Part shown: positions 51,845 through 61,005 of the stretch, one piece after another
Layout: each line of letters opens with the position of its first letter
Position numbering within the stretch: position 1 is the first letter of the stretch
Assembly (NCBI GenBank): GCA_910584365.1
Contig: CAJUAF010000008.1
Location: forward strand, 81,286 to 145,285
Origin: an uncultured Muribaculaceae bacterium
Lineage (GTDB): Bacteria > Bacteroidota > Bacteroidia > Bacteroidales > Muribaculaceae
Direction of reading: 5' to 3'
Length of the DNA stretch: 64,000 nt
Program-made: the position numbers and the translations under genes
The notes under the pieces: model-generated
What the model was told of the DNA's origin: nothing
What the model saw: only the letters and a program-made list of their open reading frames with translations
Databases searched by the model: none

Positions 51845-53215
51845 ATGGAATATCCATCAAAATCTATCGACCCGATGCTCGTACTCGGCAAGGCTGTTGA
51901 CATGAGCGTGAAGATGAAAGGCGGCGATTTTCCGTTGGGTGCCATGCCGTTGAAGATTCAGCGTATCATCCGCGAGGCAAATGAGTGCTATGGTTTTCCT
52001 GTGGATTATCTCGCAGGGGCCATGCTTGTGGTTCTCGGACTTGGTATCGGCAACACCCATTTCGCCCGGCTAAAAGGGAAATGGGACGAGAGCGCCATTC
52101 TTTTCATGGCTCTTGTCGGCTGTCCCGGAGCCTGCAAGTCGCATCCACTCAACTTTGCCATCCGTCCGTTCTCCGACCTCGACTGCAAGGCTACTCAGGA
52201 GTACGCCAAAGCGTATGCCGAGTATGAGCGTCAGAGGGAACTGCCGATGAGGGAGCGCACCGAGGCGCGTCCGGTGCCACCCGTCAACAAACGGTATCTG
52301 ATTTCGGACGCTACGCCGGAGGCCATGTTGCAGATTCATTCTGAAAATCTGCGGGGCATCACGATGTGGAATGATGAGCTTGCAGGATGGTTCAAGAATT
52401 TCAGCCGCTACAACAAAGGCTCTGACGAGGAGTATTGGCTTAAACTCTTCAACGCGAACCCTACGTTCTCCGACCGCAAGGGTGTCAAGAACTCGGTCTA
52501 TATCAGCCGTCCTTTTGTATCGGTTGTTGGCACAATCCAGAACGGGATACTCAATGAACTTGCACAGGGCAGTCGCTCCTCAAACGGTTTCATTGACCGT
52601 CTGCTGTTTGTCATTGCCAACAATCAGGACAAACAGCCGTGGAGCGACAAGGAGCCGACATTTGACATCGAGAAGGCATGGGCTGAGATTATTAGCAAAT
52701 TTGTTGCCATGCCATATACAACTGACGAGAACGGATGTGTGTTAGCCGAGATTCTGCCGTTTGCCACCGATGCAAAAGCACGGCTCTATCAGTGGCAGCG
52801 GGAGAACACCGATGACTGTAACCGTGCCGAGAGTGATGCGCTGAAAGGCGTTTACAACAAATTCGATTTCCATGCAATCCGTTTTTGCCTGATACTCCAG
52901 ATGGCTCGTTGGGCTTGCGGTGAGGCAGACAAGACTGAGATTGACCTCGTATCGGTGGAAAATGCCGTGTCGCTGGTCAACTACTTCAAGGCTACCGCCA
53001 AACGTGTGCAGGGAATCATCAGTGAAATGTCGCTGACCGAACAGCAGAAGTCTATACTTGATTCCCTCCCGCTTGAATTTTCCACCGAAATGGGATTGAA
53101 GGTCGCATCCGTCAACGGTATGGATGAACGGACTTTCAAGAATTTCCTGAAAGCCGGAGTAAGGAACAGTATTTTACGGCATGAACGCCACGGTGTGTAT
53201 TCAAAAATTCGATAA
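51845..53215 (+). CDS. DUF3987-family protein (replication-associated)
   Basis: 456 residues. It has a P-loop-like GCPGACKS (about 95-102), then SDATPEAMLQIHSENLRGITMWNDELAGWF and later SRPFVSVVGTIQNGILNEL, the family blocks that resemble a helicase-like ATPase. The family is found with primase-like proteins in mobile elements and is thought to aid their replication. The C-terminal 70 residues are winged-helix-like. It is cytoplasmic. Confidence 0.85.
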   Translation: MEYPSKSIDPMLVLGKAVDMSVKMKGGDFPLGAMPLKIQRIIREANECYGFPVDYLAGAMLVVLGLGIGNTHFARLKGKWDESAILFMALVGCPGACKSHPLNFAIRPFSDLDCKATQEYAKAYAEYERQRELPMRERTEARPVPPVNKRYLISDATPEAMLQIHSENLRGITMWNDELAGWFKNFSRYNKGSDEEYWLKLFNANPTFSDRKGVKNSVYISRPFVSVVGTIQNGILNELAQGSRSSNGFIDRLLFVIANNQDKQPWSDKEPTFDIEKAWAEIISKFVAMPYTTDENGCVLAEILPFATDAKARLYQWQRENTDDCNRAESDALKGVYNKFDFHAIRFCLILQMARWACGEADKTEIDLVSVENAVSLVNYFKATAKRVQGIISEMSLTEQQKSILDSLPLEFSTEMGLKVASVNGMDERTFKNFLKAGVRNSILRHERHGVYSKIR

Positions 53216-53303
53216 AACCGCCTACACTTTTTTCACTTTCTGCACTTTCAATACCGAAAATGAAGAAAGTGAAAAAAGTGGGGAACAAAATTTAGATTGA
53301 ATT

Positions 53304-54473
53304 ATGAACGCACACCGATTCATTCTCCAGCCCTATAAAGGGATTGGAAGCCGCCACTGTTGCCCTGCCTGTCACAAGAAGCGTTGTTTTAGCCGGTATA
53401 TCGACACCGAGAGACAAATCTCGTTCCCCGAAGATGTCGGCAGATGTGACCATGAGCAAAGCTGCGGCTATCATCTTACGCCAAAGGAATATTTTGAGCG
53501 TAATCCACAGGCTAAGCCCTTGCACGGCGATTTCGCAACTCCGTCGGCATGGCGAGCCAAGCCGACCGAGCAGCGAAAGCCAACCTCTTTCATCGCGGCA
53601 GAGACTGTTTCACAGACTCTGCATGGATATGAGAAGAATAATCTCTATCAGTTCCTCCGCTCCAAGTTCGGACCCGAGGACGCGCTCCGTCTGATGAAGG
53701 ACTACCGAGTAGGCACGTCGAAGCACTGGCCGGGGGCATGCGTGTTCTGGCAGACCGATGTCAATGGTGACACCCGTACCGGGAAGGTCATGCTATACGA
53801 TGCCGAAAGCGGTAAGCGTGTAAAGCACCCTTTCAACCATGTCACATGGGTTCACTCGCTGTTGAAGTTGCCTGACTATAATCTGCGACAATGTTTTTTC
53901 GGTGAACACCTATTGCCGATGAACCGAGGCAAGCCGGTTGCCATAGTCGAGAGCGAAAAGACTGCAATCGTAGCATCATACTATCTGCCGGAATATGTGT
54001 GGCTGGCGACAGGAGGCAAACACGGTTGCTTCAATGCCGATACACTCAGTGTTCTCAAAGGTCATCAGGTTATCCTCTATCCCGATATTGGGGCGACTGA
54101 CCAATGGCGGCAGAAACTGGGATTACTCCGCAGTCTCGGTATCGAGGCAAGCATCTTCAACTTCCTTGAAGATGTTGCCACCGATGATGAGCGGACAGCC
54201 GGACTCGACATAGCGGACTACCTGCTGCAAATCGAGCCTGACCAAGCAATCCTGCAATCGATGATACGCCGTAACCCGATTTTGCTGAAACTCATTGATG
54301 ACCTGCAATGCACACTCGTATCAGTTGAACGGTACAATCCGGATACTGATGCTATTCACAAAACCTCAAAAATTGAAAACAATGACATCAAAGAAAACTC
54401 CGTCAACAACCGCATCCAAGTCAACCAAGTTGACAGATGCACCCCAAACCACAGTATCAACCCTCAATCCTGA
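53304..54473 (+). CDS. DUF6371-type primase-like zinc/TOPRIM protein
   Basis: 389 residues. An N-terminal zinc-binding region (CCPACHKKRCF ... CDHEQSCGYH, about 20-60) resembles a CHC2-type primase finger. A TOPRIM-like domain follows: PVAIVESEKTAIVASYYLPE, then VILYPDIGATDQWRQKL. The pairing with DUF3987 suggests a primase/helicase couple for element replication (inference). The 3' end overlaps the next gene by about 90 bases in another frame. Confidence 0.82.
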   Translation: MNAHRFILQPYKGIGSRHCCPACHKKRCFSRYIDTERQISFPEDVGRCDHEQSCGYHLTPKEYFERNPQAKPLHGDFATPSAWRAKPTEQRKPTSFIAAETVSQTLHGYEKNNLYQFLRSKFGPEDALRLMKDYRVGTSKHWPGACVFWQTDVNGDTRTGKVMLYDAESGKRVKHPFNHVTWVHSLLKLPDYNLRQCFFGEHLLPMNRGKPVAIVESEKTAIVASYYLPEYVWLATGGKHGCFNADTLSVLKGHQVILYPDIGATDQWRQKLGLLRSLGIEASIFNFLEDVATDDERTAGLDIADYLLQIEPDQAILQSMIRRNPILLKLIDDLQCTLVSVERYNPDTDAIHKTSKIENNDIKENSVNNRIQVNQVDRCTPNHSINPQS

Positions 54474-54879
54474 TAACTCTATGAAATCAGATAACCCAAC
54501 CAACCCTATCATTGCTGTAAACAGTGACAACTCTGTTAACAGCACCACTCCTGCCAACACGGATAATCTGTTCGACAACGAGCAGACGGCAACCGAGGCA
54601 ACAGCCGTAACCCACACTACCGAGCCACCGAAGCAACAGCGCATCGGCAAGCAGCAGCGCAAATCGGATTTCGCCGAGTTCAAGGCTACGTTCCTTACTC
54701 CGGCAAAGGTGGTGAACCGCCATCCGGTCAACATCGAGGACGACATCTGGGAGCAGCTTGAACGCATCGCTCGCATCCTCGGCGAGCGTGGCACCACCGT
54801 CGCCAGCTACATCAACGCTGTCCTTGTCGAGCATCTGAATCTCTATGCCGACGACATAGAAATCTGGCGTAAACTCTAA
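54382..54879 (+). CDS. DUF3408-family protein
   Basis: 165 residues from the ATG at 54382; the frame stays open to 54295, but that start would lie deeper in the upstream gene. The N-terminal half is Thr/Asn/Ser-rich and disordered; the C-terminus (about 95-165) is the DUF3408 domain with a ribbon-helix-helix-like fold (VNIEDDIWEQLERIARILGERGTTVASYINAVLVEHL). It is probably a DNA-binding partition- or transfer-related protein. It lies before the candidate oriT. Confidence 0.8.
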   Translation: MTSKKTPSTTASKSTKLTDAPQTTVSTLNPDNSMKSDNPTNPIIAVNSDNSVNSTTPANTDNLFDNEQTATEATAVTHTTEPPKQQRIGKQQRKSDFAEFKATFLTPAKVVNRHPVNIEDDIWEQLERIARILGERGTTVASYINAVLVEHLNLYADDIEIWRKL

Positions 54880-54945
54880 TGTCTAACCCGACCGCAGGGA
54901 GCGGTTATCGTCAGCGCACAACTAATTCACGTCAGTGGGTTAGTT

Positions 54946-55007
54946 GGGGATGCAAGGGTATGTTTCGGGAGGTAAAAAATTACCATACCGAAACACCTCG
55001 CATCCCC
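54946..55007. other. Candidate origin of transfer (oriT)
   Basis: Between DUF3408 and mobC lies a nest of inverted repeats: outer GGGGATGC (54946-54953) with GCATCCCC (55000-55007), inner TGTTTCGG (54961-54968) with CCGAAACA (54988-54995), and a central GGTAA..TTACC (54971-54984). The place, just upstream of mobC and the relaxase gene, is usual for oriT. The nick site is not identified. Confidence 0.5.
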
Positions 55008-55053
55008 GGCGGGACGCTCTCTGTTCCCTGCGGTCACCATCCCCAACTTCACA

Positions 55054-55440
55054 ATGAGGAAATACAATCCTGACGCTCCGGGTGTAAAACTCCGCGGGCG
55101 ACCAAAGAAAGAATCAAGTGATAAGCGAGACCGAAAAGTATCCGTGAATTTTACGGATACCGAGGAACGAGAGATAAAGGCTAAAGCCGCCAAAGCCGGA
55201 ATAAGCATAGCAGAACTACTCCGTATAAGTGCTTTCAAGCTCTCGATTGTTGAACGCCTTACCGACTTCGAGCGTGAGGCGATACGCGAACTGATGTACC
55301 AAGGAAAGAATCTCAACGACCAAGTCCGGGCTTGTCAGGCCAACGCATGGCCCTCGACGAAGCGCAAAGCCGAGGCTTGTCTCGATGGAATCTTAGCCAT
55401 TCTCAGTAAATTGAAAGTTCAAAATTCTACATTGTTATGA
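55054..55440 (+). CDS. mobC: MobC-like relaxosome accessory protein
   Basis: 128 residues. A basic N-terminal tail is followed by a ribbon-helix-helix-type region (VNFTDTEEREIKAKAAKAGISIAELLRISAF) and the C-terminal MobC block with LMYQGKNLNDQVRACQANAW. Such proteins bind oriT and help the relaxase open it. The stop overlaps the relaxase start as ATGA, a sign of coupling. Confidence 0.85.
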   Translation: MRKYNPDAPGVKLRGRPKKESSDKRDRKVSVNFTDTEEREIKAKAAKAGISIAELLRISAFKLSIVERLTDFEREAIRELMYQGKNLNDQVRACQANAWPSTKRKAEACLDGILAILSKLKVQNSTLL

Positions 55441-56384
55441 TAGCAAAAATACTATGCAGCGGCGGTGCCGGTGATGTTGTGGGCTATGTCATGCGGGAGA
55501 AACACGATAAGGAAAAGTACACCGCCGACACATGGCGGCTGATAGATTCCGACGGCGTTTTCGGCGATGACTACCGCAGAATCGTGGACAGTTTCGACAT
55601 CGGGGCGAGCCTGAACAAGCGGAAAAGCGACCCAATCGGACACATATCCGTTAGTTTCGACAAGGCTGACGCTCCACGCCTGACGGATGATTTCATGGTA
55701 CGGCTCGCTCACGAATACATGAAGAAAATGGGCATAACCGACACGCAATATATAATAGTGCGCCACCTTGAAACCGAGTGTCCTCACTTCCATATCGTCT
55801 ATAACCGCGTGAATCTTCATGGCAAATCCATTGACGAGCGCAACAATTTCAAGCGTAGCGCGGAGGCTACGAAGTCCATAAAAAAGAAATATGGACTCAC
55901 TTTTTCGCCGAAAAAGAAGCAGTATGAAAATGCGATTGCTGAGATGAAGCCCAAGATTCAGGCGGCTATGTACCGCTGCAAGTCGTGGGACGAGTTCCGC
56001 CGTCGCCTCGCTCCGGCAGGGATAAACGTGGAGTTTTACAACGACCGCGACACCGGTAAGCCACAGGGCATACGATTCTCTGACGGCGAATTTACCTTCA
56101 ACGGCTCGAAGATTGACCGCGCATTTTCCTTCGGGCGTCTTGACAAATTCTTTGCCAAGAACGCCGGAATCAGAGAAGCGCAGCCACAACGACCGGTTAC
56201 AATTTCAGTCACCGCAAAGGTCAAAGAGACTCCGATTGCGAATGTAGTCGAGAATGTCATTGAGACCGGATGTCAGGCGTTAGGAGGCCTGTTCCAACTC
56301 GGTCCGACTGTTGACCCCGATGAGGAAGCCTTTATCCGTGCTATGAGAAAGAAACCAAAAAAGAAAAAAGGAAGATCAATTTGA
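55437..56384 (+). CDS. Relaxase/mobilization nuclease (MobA-like)
   Basis: 315 residues. The N-terminal relaxase domain (1-180) shows a probable active-site region (MIAKILCSGGAGDVVGYVM) and the metal-binding His cluster in CPHFHIVYNRVN (HxH with an upstream His in VRHLE). It would nick oriT and pilot the strand. It is shorter than many relaxases and lacks a helicase domain, as in mobilizable (not self-transmissible) elements. The C-terminus is Lys-rich. Confidence 0.9.
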   Translation: MIAKILCSGGAGDVVGYVMREKHDKEKYTADTWRLIDSDGVFGDDYRRIVDSFDIGASLNKRKSDPIGHISVSFDKADAPRLTDDFMVRLAHEYMKKMGITDTQYIIVRHLETECPHFHIVYNRVNLHGKSIDERNNFKRSAEATKSIKKKYGLTFSPKKKQYENAIAEMKPKIQAAMYRCKSWDEFRRRLAPAGINVEFYNDRDTGKPQGIRFSDGEFTFNGSKIDRAFSFGRLDKFFAKNAGIREAQPQRPVTISVTAKVKETPIANVVENVIETGCQALGGLFQLGPTVDPDEEAFIRAMRKKPKKKKGRSI

Positions 56385-56386
56385 TT

Positions 56387-57151
56387 ATGGCTGATATGTA
56401 CTCAATCGTCAAGAAACAAGACGAGAAGATTGACGAACTTCTCAAAACCGCGAAAGAAAACAAGGATTTGCTCATGGACATAGACACACGGTTGATGTCC
56501 GAGCCATCGCAGACAACCACATCGGCATTGACTGTGCCGGAGAAAATCCAAGTGGAACTGCCTGCGAATATCGCCACGAAGGAAAACGTATTGGGAGCCG
56601 TGAATCAGGCTCTAAAAAATCAGACGGATTATATTATGGAGGGTTTTACCCGCCTATGCACCGATGTTTTTCCGAAGCAACTCGCGCCACAAGCCGGAAC
56701 CCCTGCTCTCAGCGATGAGCAAATAGAGAGAATCGCACAGGCGGCAGCCGACAAAGCGGCGGACAAGGCCGTCAACAGACGTTATGATAAACTTGACGCA
56801 ATGGCAGACACCGCCATGCACCGTATCTACAATCTTGTCAAAGGCGCTCTATGGGCGGCAATCCCGAAATGGGCATATATCACCTTCGGGATTGCTGTTC
56901 TCGCCGCCGGCGGCTTCGGCTATGGCTTCTTCTACCAGCTCAACGAAAACTCCAAACTGAAAGACGTAGAATGGCTCTACCGATACGAGCGCGGTCTGCA
57001 CACAAACCCCAATGTTGTTATGCACCGTGAACGCCTTATGCTCCACGGCAAGCCCCATGAGGTTGACAGCCTGAAATCACTGATTCGCTATCACGAGCAG
57101 CGTTTACAGGCCGACACCACCTTCTCCTACTATTACCCCTCTAATCCCTAA
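56387..57151 (+). CDS. Membrane protein following the relaxase
   Basis: 254 residues from the ATG at 56387 (a TTG at 56381 is also in frame). The first 140 residues are coiled-coil-like and acidic/basic, one TM segment lies at about 160-185 (ITFGIAVLAAGGFGYGFFY), and the tail is polar. I know no function. The position directly after the relaxase, two bases from its stop, suggests a role in mobilization, such as docking of the complex to the membrane (inference). Confidence 0.7.
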   Translation: MADMYSIVKKQDEKIDELLKTAKENKDLLMDIDTRLMSEPSQTTTSALTVPEKIQVELPANIATKENVLGAVNQALKNQTDYIMEGFTRLCTDVFPKQLAPQAGTPALSDEQIERIAQAAADKAADKAVNRRYDKLDAMADTAMHRIYNLVKGALWAAIPKWAYITFGIAVLAAGGFGYGFFYQLNENSKLKDVEWLYRYERGLHTNPNVVMHRERLMLHGKPHEVDSLKSLIRYHEQRLQADTTFSYYYPSNP

Positions 57152-57161
57152 ACCAATCCAA

Positions 57162-57204
57162 TGCCGCCGACAGCTCTTTCAGTTGTCGGTGGCATTTCTC
57201 TTTT
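57162..57204 (+). terminator. Terminator of the mobilization operon
   Basis: 11-bp arms (57162-57172, 57184-57194) with one G-T pair, an 11-base loop and a T-rich tail to 57204. It ends the run 51520-57151 and marks the probable end of the mobilizable-element genes. Confidence 0.65.
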
Positions 57205-57242
57205 AATCGGAGTAATACAAATATGTTTTTCAGCATATTGCA

Positions 57243-57272
57243 TTGTCAGTTTAGATATTATCATTAATTTTG
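57243..57272 (+). promoter_or_regulatory. Promoter in front of the Rhs cassette
   Basis: TTG at 57243-57245, a 19-base spacer and TAATTTTG at 57265-57272 match the Bacteroidetes promoter. The Rhs frame begins 36 bases further on. A 7-bp inverted repeat at 57347-57367 lies just inside that frame. Confidence 0.5.
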
Positions 57273-58036
57273 TAAATTGAGAGATAATAGCAATCTCGGC
57301 TCTTGCGATGATTCTTACGCGACGGATAGGCATATCTATTGATAATGGTCTGACCCTGAATCAGACCAAGACACGCCGCACCCTCATTGTCCCGAATCAG
57401 GCTATCGCAACCTATGTTACCCAGTGGACTTACGACAGCCACAACCGACTCATCGAGATGATCTATCCCGACGAGGAGAAGGTCACCTACTCCTACAACC
57501 TCGGAGGTCTTCTTGAAAAGGTTCGCGGTGAGAAGTCTTACGGTTATGACTACATCACCAAGTTAGGCTACGACAAGTTCGAGCAGCGCAGCTATCTGAA
57601 GTATTGCAACGGTGCGGAGACATTCTACACCTACGACAACCGTCGCCGCCTGAGCAACCTCGCGGTCAACAGCGGAGGCGCATCCATTATGGACAATGCC
57701 TATACGTTTGACGCTGTGAGCAATGTCCTTTCGGTAGCCAACAATGCAGCTCTCCCAGCCAACGGCAATGCCGGCGGCCAGATGTCCCACACCTATACTT
57801 ATGACGGTCTATATCGTCTCGCCACCGCTACGGGTACATACACCGGAGCTGACAACAAATCCGCTTCCTACACCCTCGCTATGGGTTATGACAATATGCA
57901 CCGTATCAAGTCAAAGAGCCAGCATCTGACTCAGGACAATGTGCAGTTCAACGGCACCCTCAATGTCGGTTACGACCTCACTTATACCTACAGCTCGGAA
58001 GCCGGAAAGAAATTCCAGCTCGAAAGTGTAAAGGAT

Positions 58037-58975
58037 GTTAATTACCGCACTGAGGAGACCCCCGAAGGTCAACAAGTGGAGAACGGTCACATCTACCAGT
58101 ACGACAAAAACGGCAACCTCATTTACGTCAACACCAATCGCGTAATGACGGATGGACATAGAGACAACAGTGTCGGAGAGCGCAAGCTCATCTGGGATGA
58201 GGAGAATCGTCTGCTTGCAGTTGACGACAACGGTTTCGTGTCAAACTACTGGTACGATGCCGACGGAGAGCGTACTGTAAAGACTTCCGGCGAGAGTGAT
58301 CAGGTCTATGTCAACGGAGTTTTCTCCGGAGGCTCAACCAACACCGCTAAATTCTCCCTCTATGTCAGCCCGTACCTCGTGGCCAATCAGGGCGGCCGTT
58401 ACACCAAGCATATTTATGCCGGTTCGCAGAGAATCGTGTCTAAGGTCGGTGATTTCGCCTCCTACGGCTCTGACCCGCGTCGCATAGAGTATGCCGGTGC
58501 CAACACCGACGGCCTTTCGGTTGACTACAAGTCGAAGTATGCAGCGCAACAGCAGGTAATCAAGGACAACTACAAGTTCTTCGATGTACCGTACAACGGC
58601 ACTGACAACGACAATTATGCCGACGGTGAAGGATTCTGCTGTAACGACGGAACGCAAGGTGCGCTGTTAGAAGCTAATAAATCACGTTCTCGCGCGGTTT
58701 CGCGGTCGTTCAAAGACCCTGACAACTATGAGAACTTGCAGTTCTTCTATCATCCGGACCACCTCGGTAGCTCCAGCTTTATCACCAATCTTGATGGTGA
58801 AGTGGTCCAGCATATCGAATATATTCCTTACGGGGAAGTCTTCATCGAGGAGCGCAACAACGTATGGAACACTCCTTATCTTTTCAACGCGAAAGAGTTC
58901 GACGAAGAAACAGGCTTATATTATTATGGGGCCCGTTACTATGATCCACGCATCAGTATTTGGATTTCAACTGAT
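58037..58975 (+). repeat. Rhs core repeat, copy 1
   Basis: About 940 bases coding VNYRTEETPEGQQ to the end of the Rhs core. Very similar at protein level to 61871-62813, with many silent differences, so an old rather than recent copy. It is the homology that could let cassettes recombine. Confidence 0.85.
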
Positions 58976-59748
58976 CAACTTCAAGAGACCACACCTAACT
59001 GTACATCTTATCTTTATTGTATGGGTAATCCCATTATATTCATAGATATAGATGGTCGAGACGGTAAAACTCGCGTATATGGCGCAATAAGATTGATTGG
59101 AGGTATATTCCAAACCGGTGGTGGGGTTGTGCTACTTGGAGTTCCAGAACCAACGATGCTAACGAAAGTTGGTGGATGGATTGCCGTTGCACATGGAGCA
59201 GATGACATTCAAGCTGGTTTTAGAGAACTAATAACAGGAGAACCCACGAACAATGTTACACAACAAGCAGTAAAAGCATCTGCCCAATATGTTGGAGCCG
59301 ATGAGTCAACTGCCCAAAGTATAGCAAATTATACAGATTTAAGTTTAGGATTTGTTGGTTGTTCTACAAACTTTTATGGTGCAGATTTTAAATTTGCGCA
59401 AAGTTCTGCATCCGCAACCAAACAAGTTTCTCTTGTCACCAAGCAAGTAACCTTAACCAGTAGGAGTGTTATTTCAAGTGATGAAACCCTTAAAGGTGTA
59501 TCTGGAATATATATTCATCATTTTAAGAGTGGTCGAGTATATGTTGGACAAGCAAGTAATTTATCAGACCGACCTTGGAAATCTTTGCAGGAATTAACAA
59601 CATTCGGAAGTCGAGGCACAAATAAAGCGACTGCTTTGAAACACAATGATGTTTATTCACACACTGAATTAATCAAATTGGAAGGGTCTGGCTTTAATAG
59701 CTTGAATGAACTTGAAGGTTATAAGTAAGTCGTAGAAATTAATTTATA

Positions 59749-60381
59749 CTAAGCCGCATGGGCAAAATTGATATTGAGTTCAGATCCAAGCGCCGCCAAT
59801 GCACGGTTGGTAGCATACAGCAGGGAATCAGTGGAGCAATAATCCACAGGTCTGAGCCATTTGCCCTTGAGTATTCGCCAGAGCGTCTCGGCGATGTTCA
59901 GATGAGGACTGTATGGCGGGAGGAAAAAGAGGAACAATCCTCGTTTCTCCCAAATCGGACGAAGTTCTCGCATGAGGCTACATCTGTGGACGCTCGCATT
60001 GTCAAGGACAACAAACGTGTTCTTGCGGATCCGAAGCGAAAGTCGGTCAAGGAAGTCTGCGACTTTGTCGGCGGTCATATTCTCGGTGGTGGAGAATCCT
60101 TCATATCTGTTGTTACGGTCTATCATACCGAAAATATTGAGTCTCAATCCTCTTTCGGACGGAATATAGACATCCTCACCGCGGAACTGCCATCCGTATG
60201 GCACATATCCTCCGGTGCAGATGTGGCTTTCATCTCCATAATAAAGGTCGATGAGACCGTCCTTTCCCTGTTGTACGAGTTCTTGCAGCTTCTCGGTCTT
60301 ATACGCATAGAGCTGCGGCGAGGGTTTCCCCTTCGGACGTTTCCTTATACGTCTATATCTCGCGCCAAGGCGGATAAAAAA
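59749..60381 (-). CDS. IS630 transposase, DDE catalytic part (frame B)
   Basis: The frame gives the catalytic domain: first Asp in YYGDESHICTGG, second Asp in FVVLDNASVH and Glu in LPPYSPHLNIAETLW, a full DDE set. The frame stays open upstream to 60828, but before about 60380 its translation is not protein-like. It is probably reached by a -1 shift from the HTH frame at TTTTTTA (60375-60381). The C-terminus is normal. Confidence 0.8.
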   Translation of the reverse strand, partial: FFIRLGARYRRIRKRPKGKPSPQLYAYKTEKLQELVQQGKDGLIDLYYGDESHICTGGYVPYGWQFRGEDVYIPSERGLRLNIFGMIDRNNRYEGFSTTENMTADKVADFLDRLSLRIRKNTFVVLDNASVHRCSLMRELRPIWEKRGLFLFFLPPYSPHLNIAETLWRILKGKWLRPVDYCSTDSLLYATNRALAALGSELNINFAHAA

Positions 60382-60761
60382 GCTCTGAAGGTACTCTCGG
60401 AGGCTTCTTTTCCCGAAGCCTGCTGCCATGCCTCCTTCGCTTTCTTCACGCTCTGCCTGTCGTTCTCTATGGCTTTGCGTACAGCTTCTTCGTCCGAGCA
60501 ATCCATAATCGGTTTCCGTCCTCGACCGGGACGTGTCTCCAATCCTTTGATTCCTTCGGCTTCGAAGCGTTTCACCCAGGAATTGACTGATATATGGGTC
60601 ATGTCGGTCTGTTCTCCAATCTGTTTCGAGGTCAGACTGGTGGATTTCAGAAGTACCGCGCGACAGCGCATGCGGAAGGCGTGGCTCTTGCCCTTGCGAA
60701 AGCCCTCTTCCAGTTGCAGACGTTGCTGGTCTGTCAGTTGTATAACTTTGATTTTTGCGAT
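60345..60761 (-). CDS. IS630 transposase, HTH part (frame A)
   Basis: The N-terminal HTH: AKIKVIQLTDQQRLQL, then FRMRCRAVLLKSTSLTSKQIGEQTDMTHISVNSWVKRFEAEGIKGL, ending at a stop at 60345. The natural start would be at 60761, where the codon is ATC rather than ATG; the first ATG in frame is at 60671. The frame ends 30 bases past the slippery heptamer, as in IS elements that use a -1 shift. The ATC may mean the copy is weakened. Confidence 0.65.
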   Translation of the reverse strand: MAKIKVIQLTDQQRLQLEEGFRKGKSHAFRMRCRAVLLKSTSLTSKQIGEQTDMTHISVNSWVKRFEAEGIKGLETRPGRGRKPIMDCSDEEAVRKAIENDRQSVKKAKEAWQQASGKEASESTFRAFLSALARDIDV

Positions 60762-60932
60762 AGTTGTGTGTCTTTATGTGTTCACACAAAGATACGTAAA
60801 AATTTCGATATAAACTAATTTTCAACATCTACTTATGATACGCCAATATGGAGGCACTATGAAAACTCCAAATAGCAGAACTTATAACATTAAGAATGCT
60901 CCAGCCACTAAATAAGATGTAGAATAATACTG

Positions 60933-60982
60933 ACTGATGGTAAACTACTAATCATTCCGATGGTTATTAGTTTACTATCAGT
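60933..60982. terminator. Hairpin between the GIY-YIG tip and the LRR-like gene
   Basis: Arms of about 17-20 bases (60933-60952 with 60966-60982), imperfect, AT-rich. A stronger hairpin occupies the same place in the second cassette. Confidence 0.45.
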
Positions 60983-61005
60983 TCAGTAATCCCAATGGTA
61001 AGAAT

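Larger units (their letters stand above)
59722..60835. mobile_element. IS630-family insertion sequence
   Basis: The IS spans 59724-60833 (1110 bases) with TA duplicated on both sides (59722-59723, 60834-60835), as expected of IS630/mariner elements. The ends form an imperfect inverted repeat of about 26 bases, starting AGTA at each outer edge. It carries a two-frame transposase on the minus strand and lies in the 3' end of the Rhs-GIY-YIG gene. Confidence 0.85.
57308..60915 (+). pseudogene. 5'-truncated Rhs cassette with GIY-YIG toxin tip, interrupted by IS630
   Basis: Reading 57308-59728 gives 806 residues without a signal peptide or N-terminal Rhs shell. YD repeats (about 35-330) lead to the conserved core NLQFFYHPDHLGSSSFITN and the Rhs-core end FDEETGLYYYGARYYDPR; then the sequence becomes AT-rich and variable. 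The tip ends in a GIY-YIG nuclease: GIY (733-735), YVG (745-747), Arg753 and, at the break, LNELEGY with the expected Glu. The IS at 59724-60833 supplies the present stop. Joining 59723 to 60836 continues in frame for 26 more residues (MIRQYGG...) to a TAA at 60913-60915, which fits the end of a GIY-YIG domain. Confidence 0.85.

Noticed and set aside
54879..55073. Short plus-strand frame across the inverted repeats
   Set aside because: It spans the candidate oriT, and its composition follows the repeats rather than a protein.
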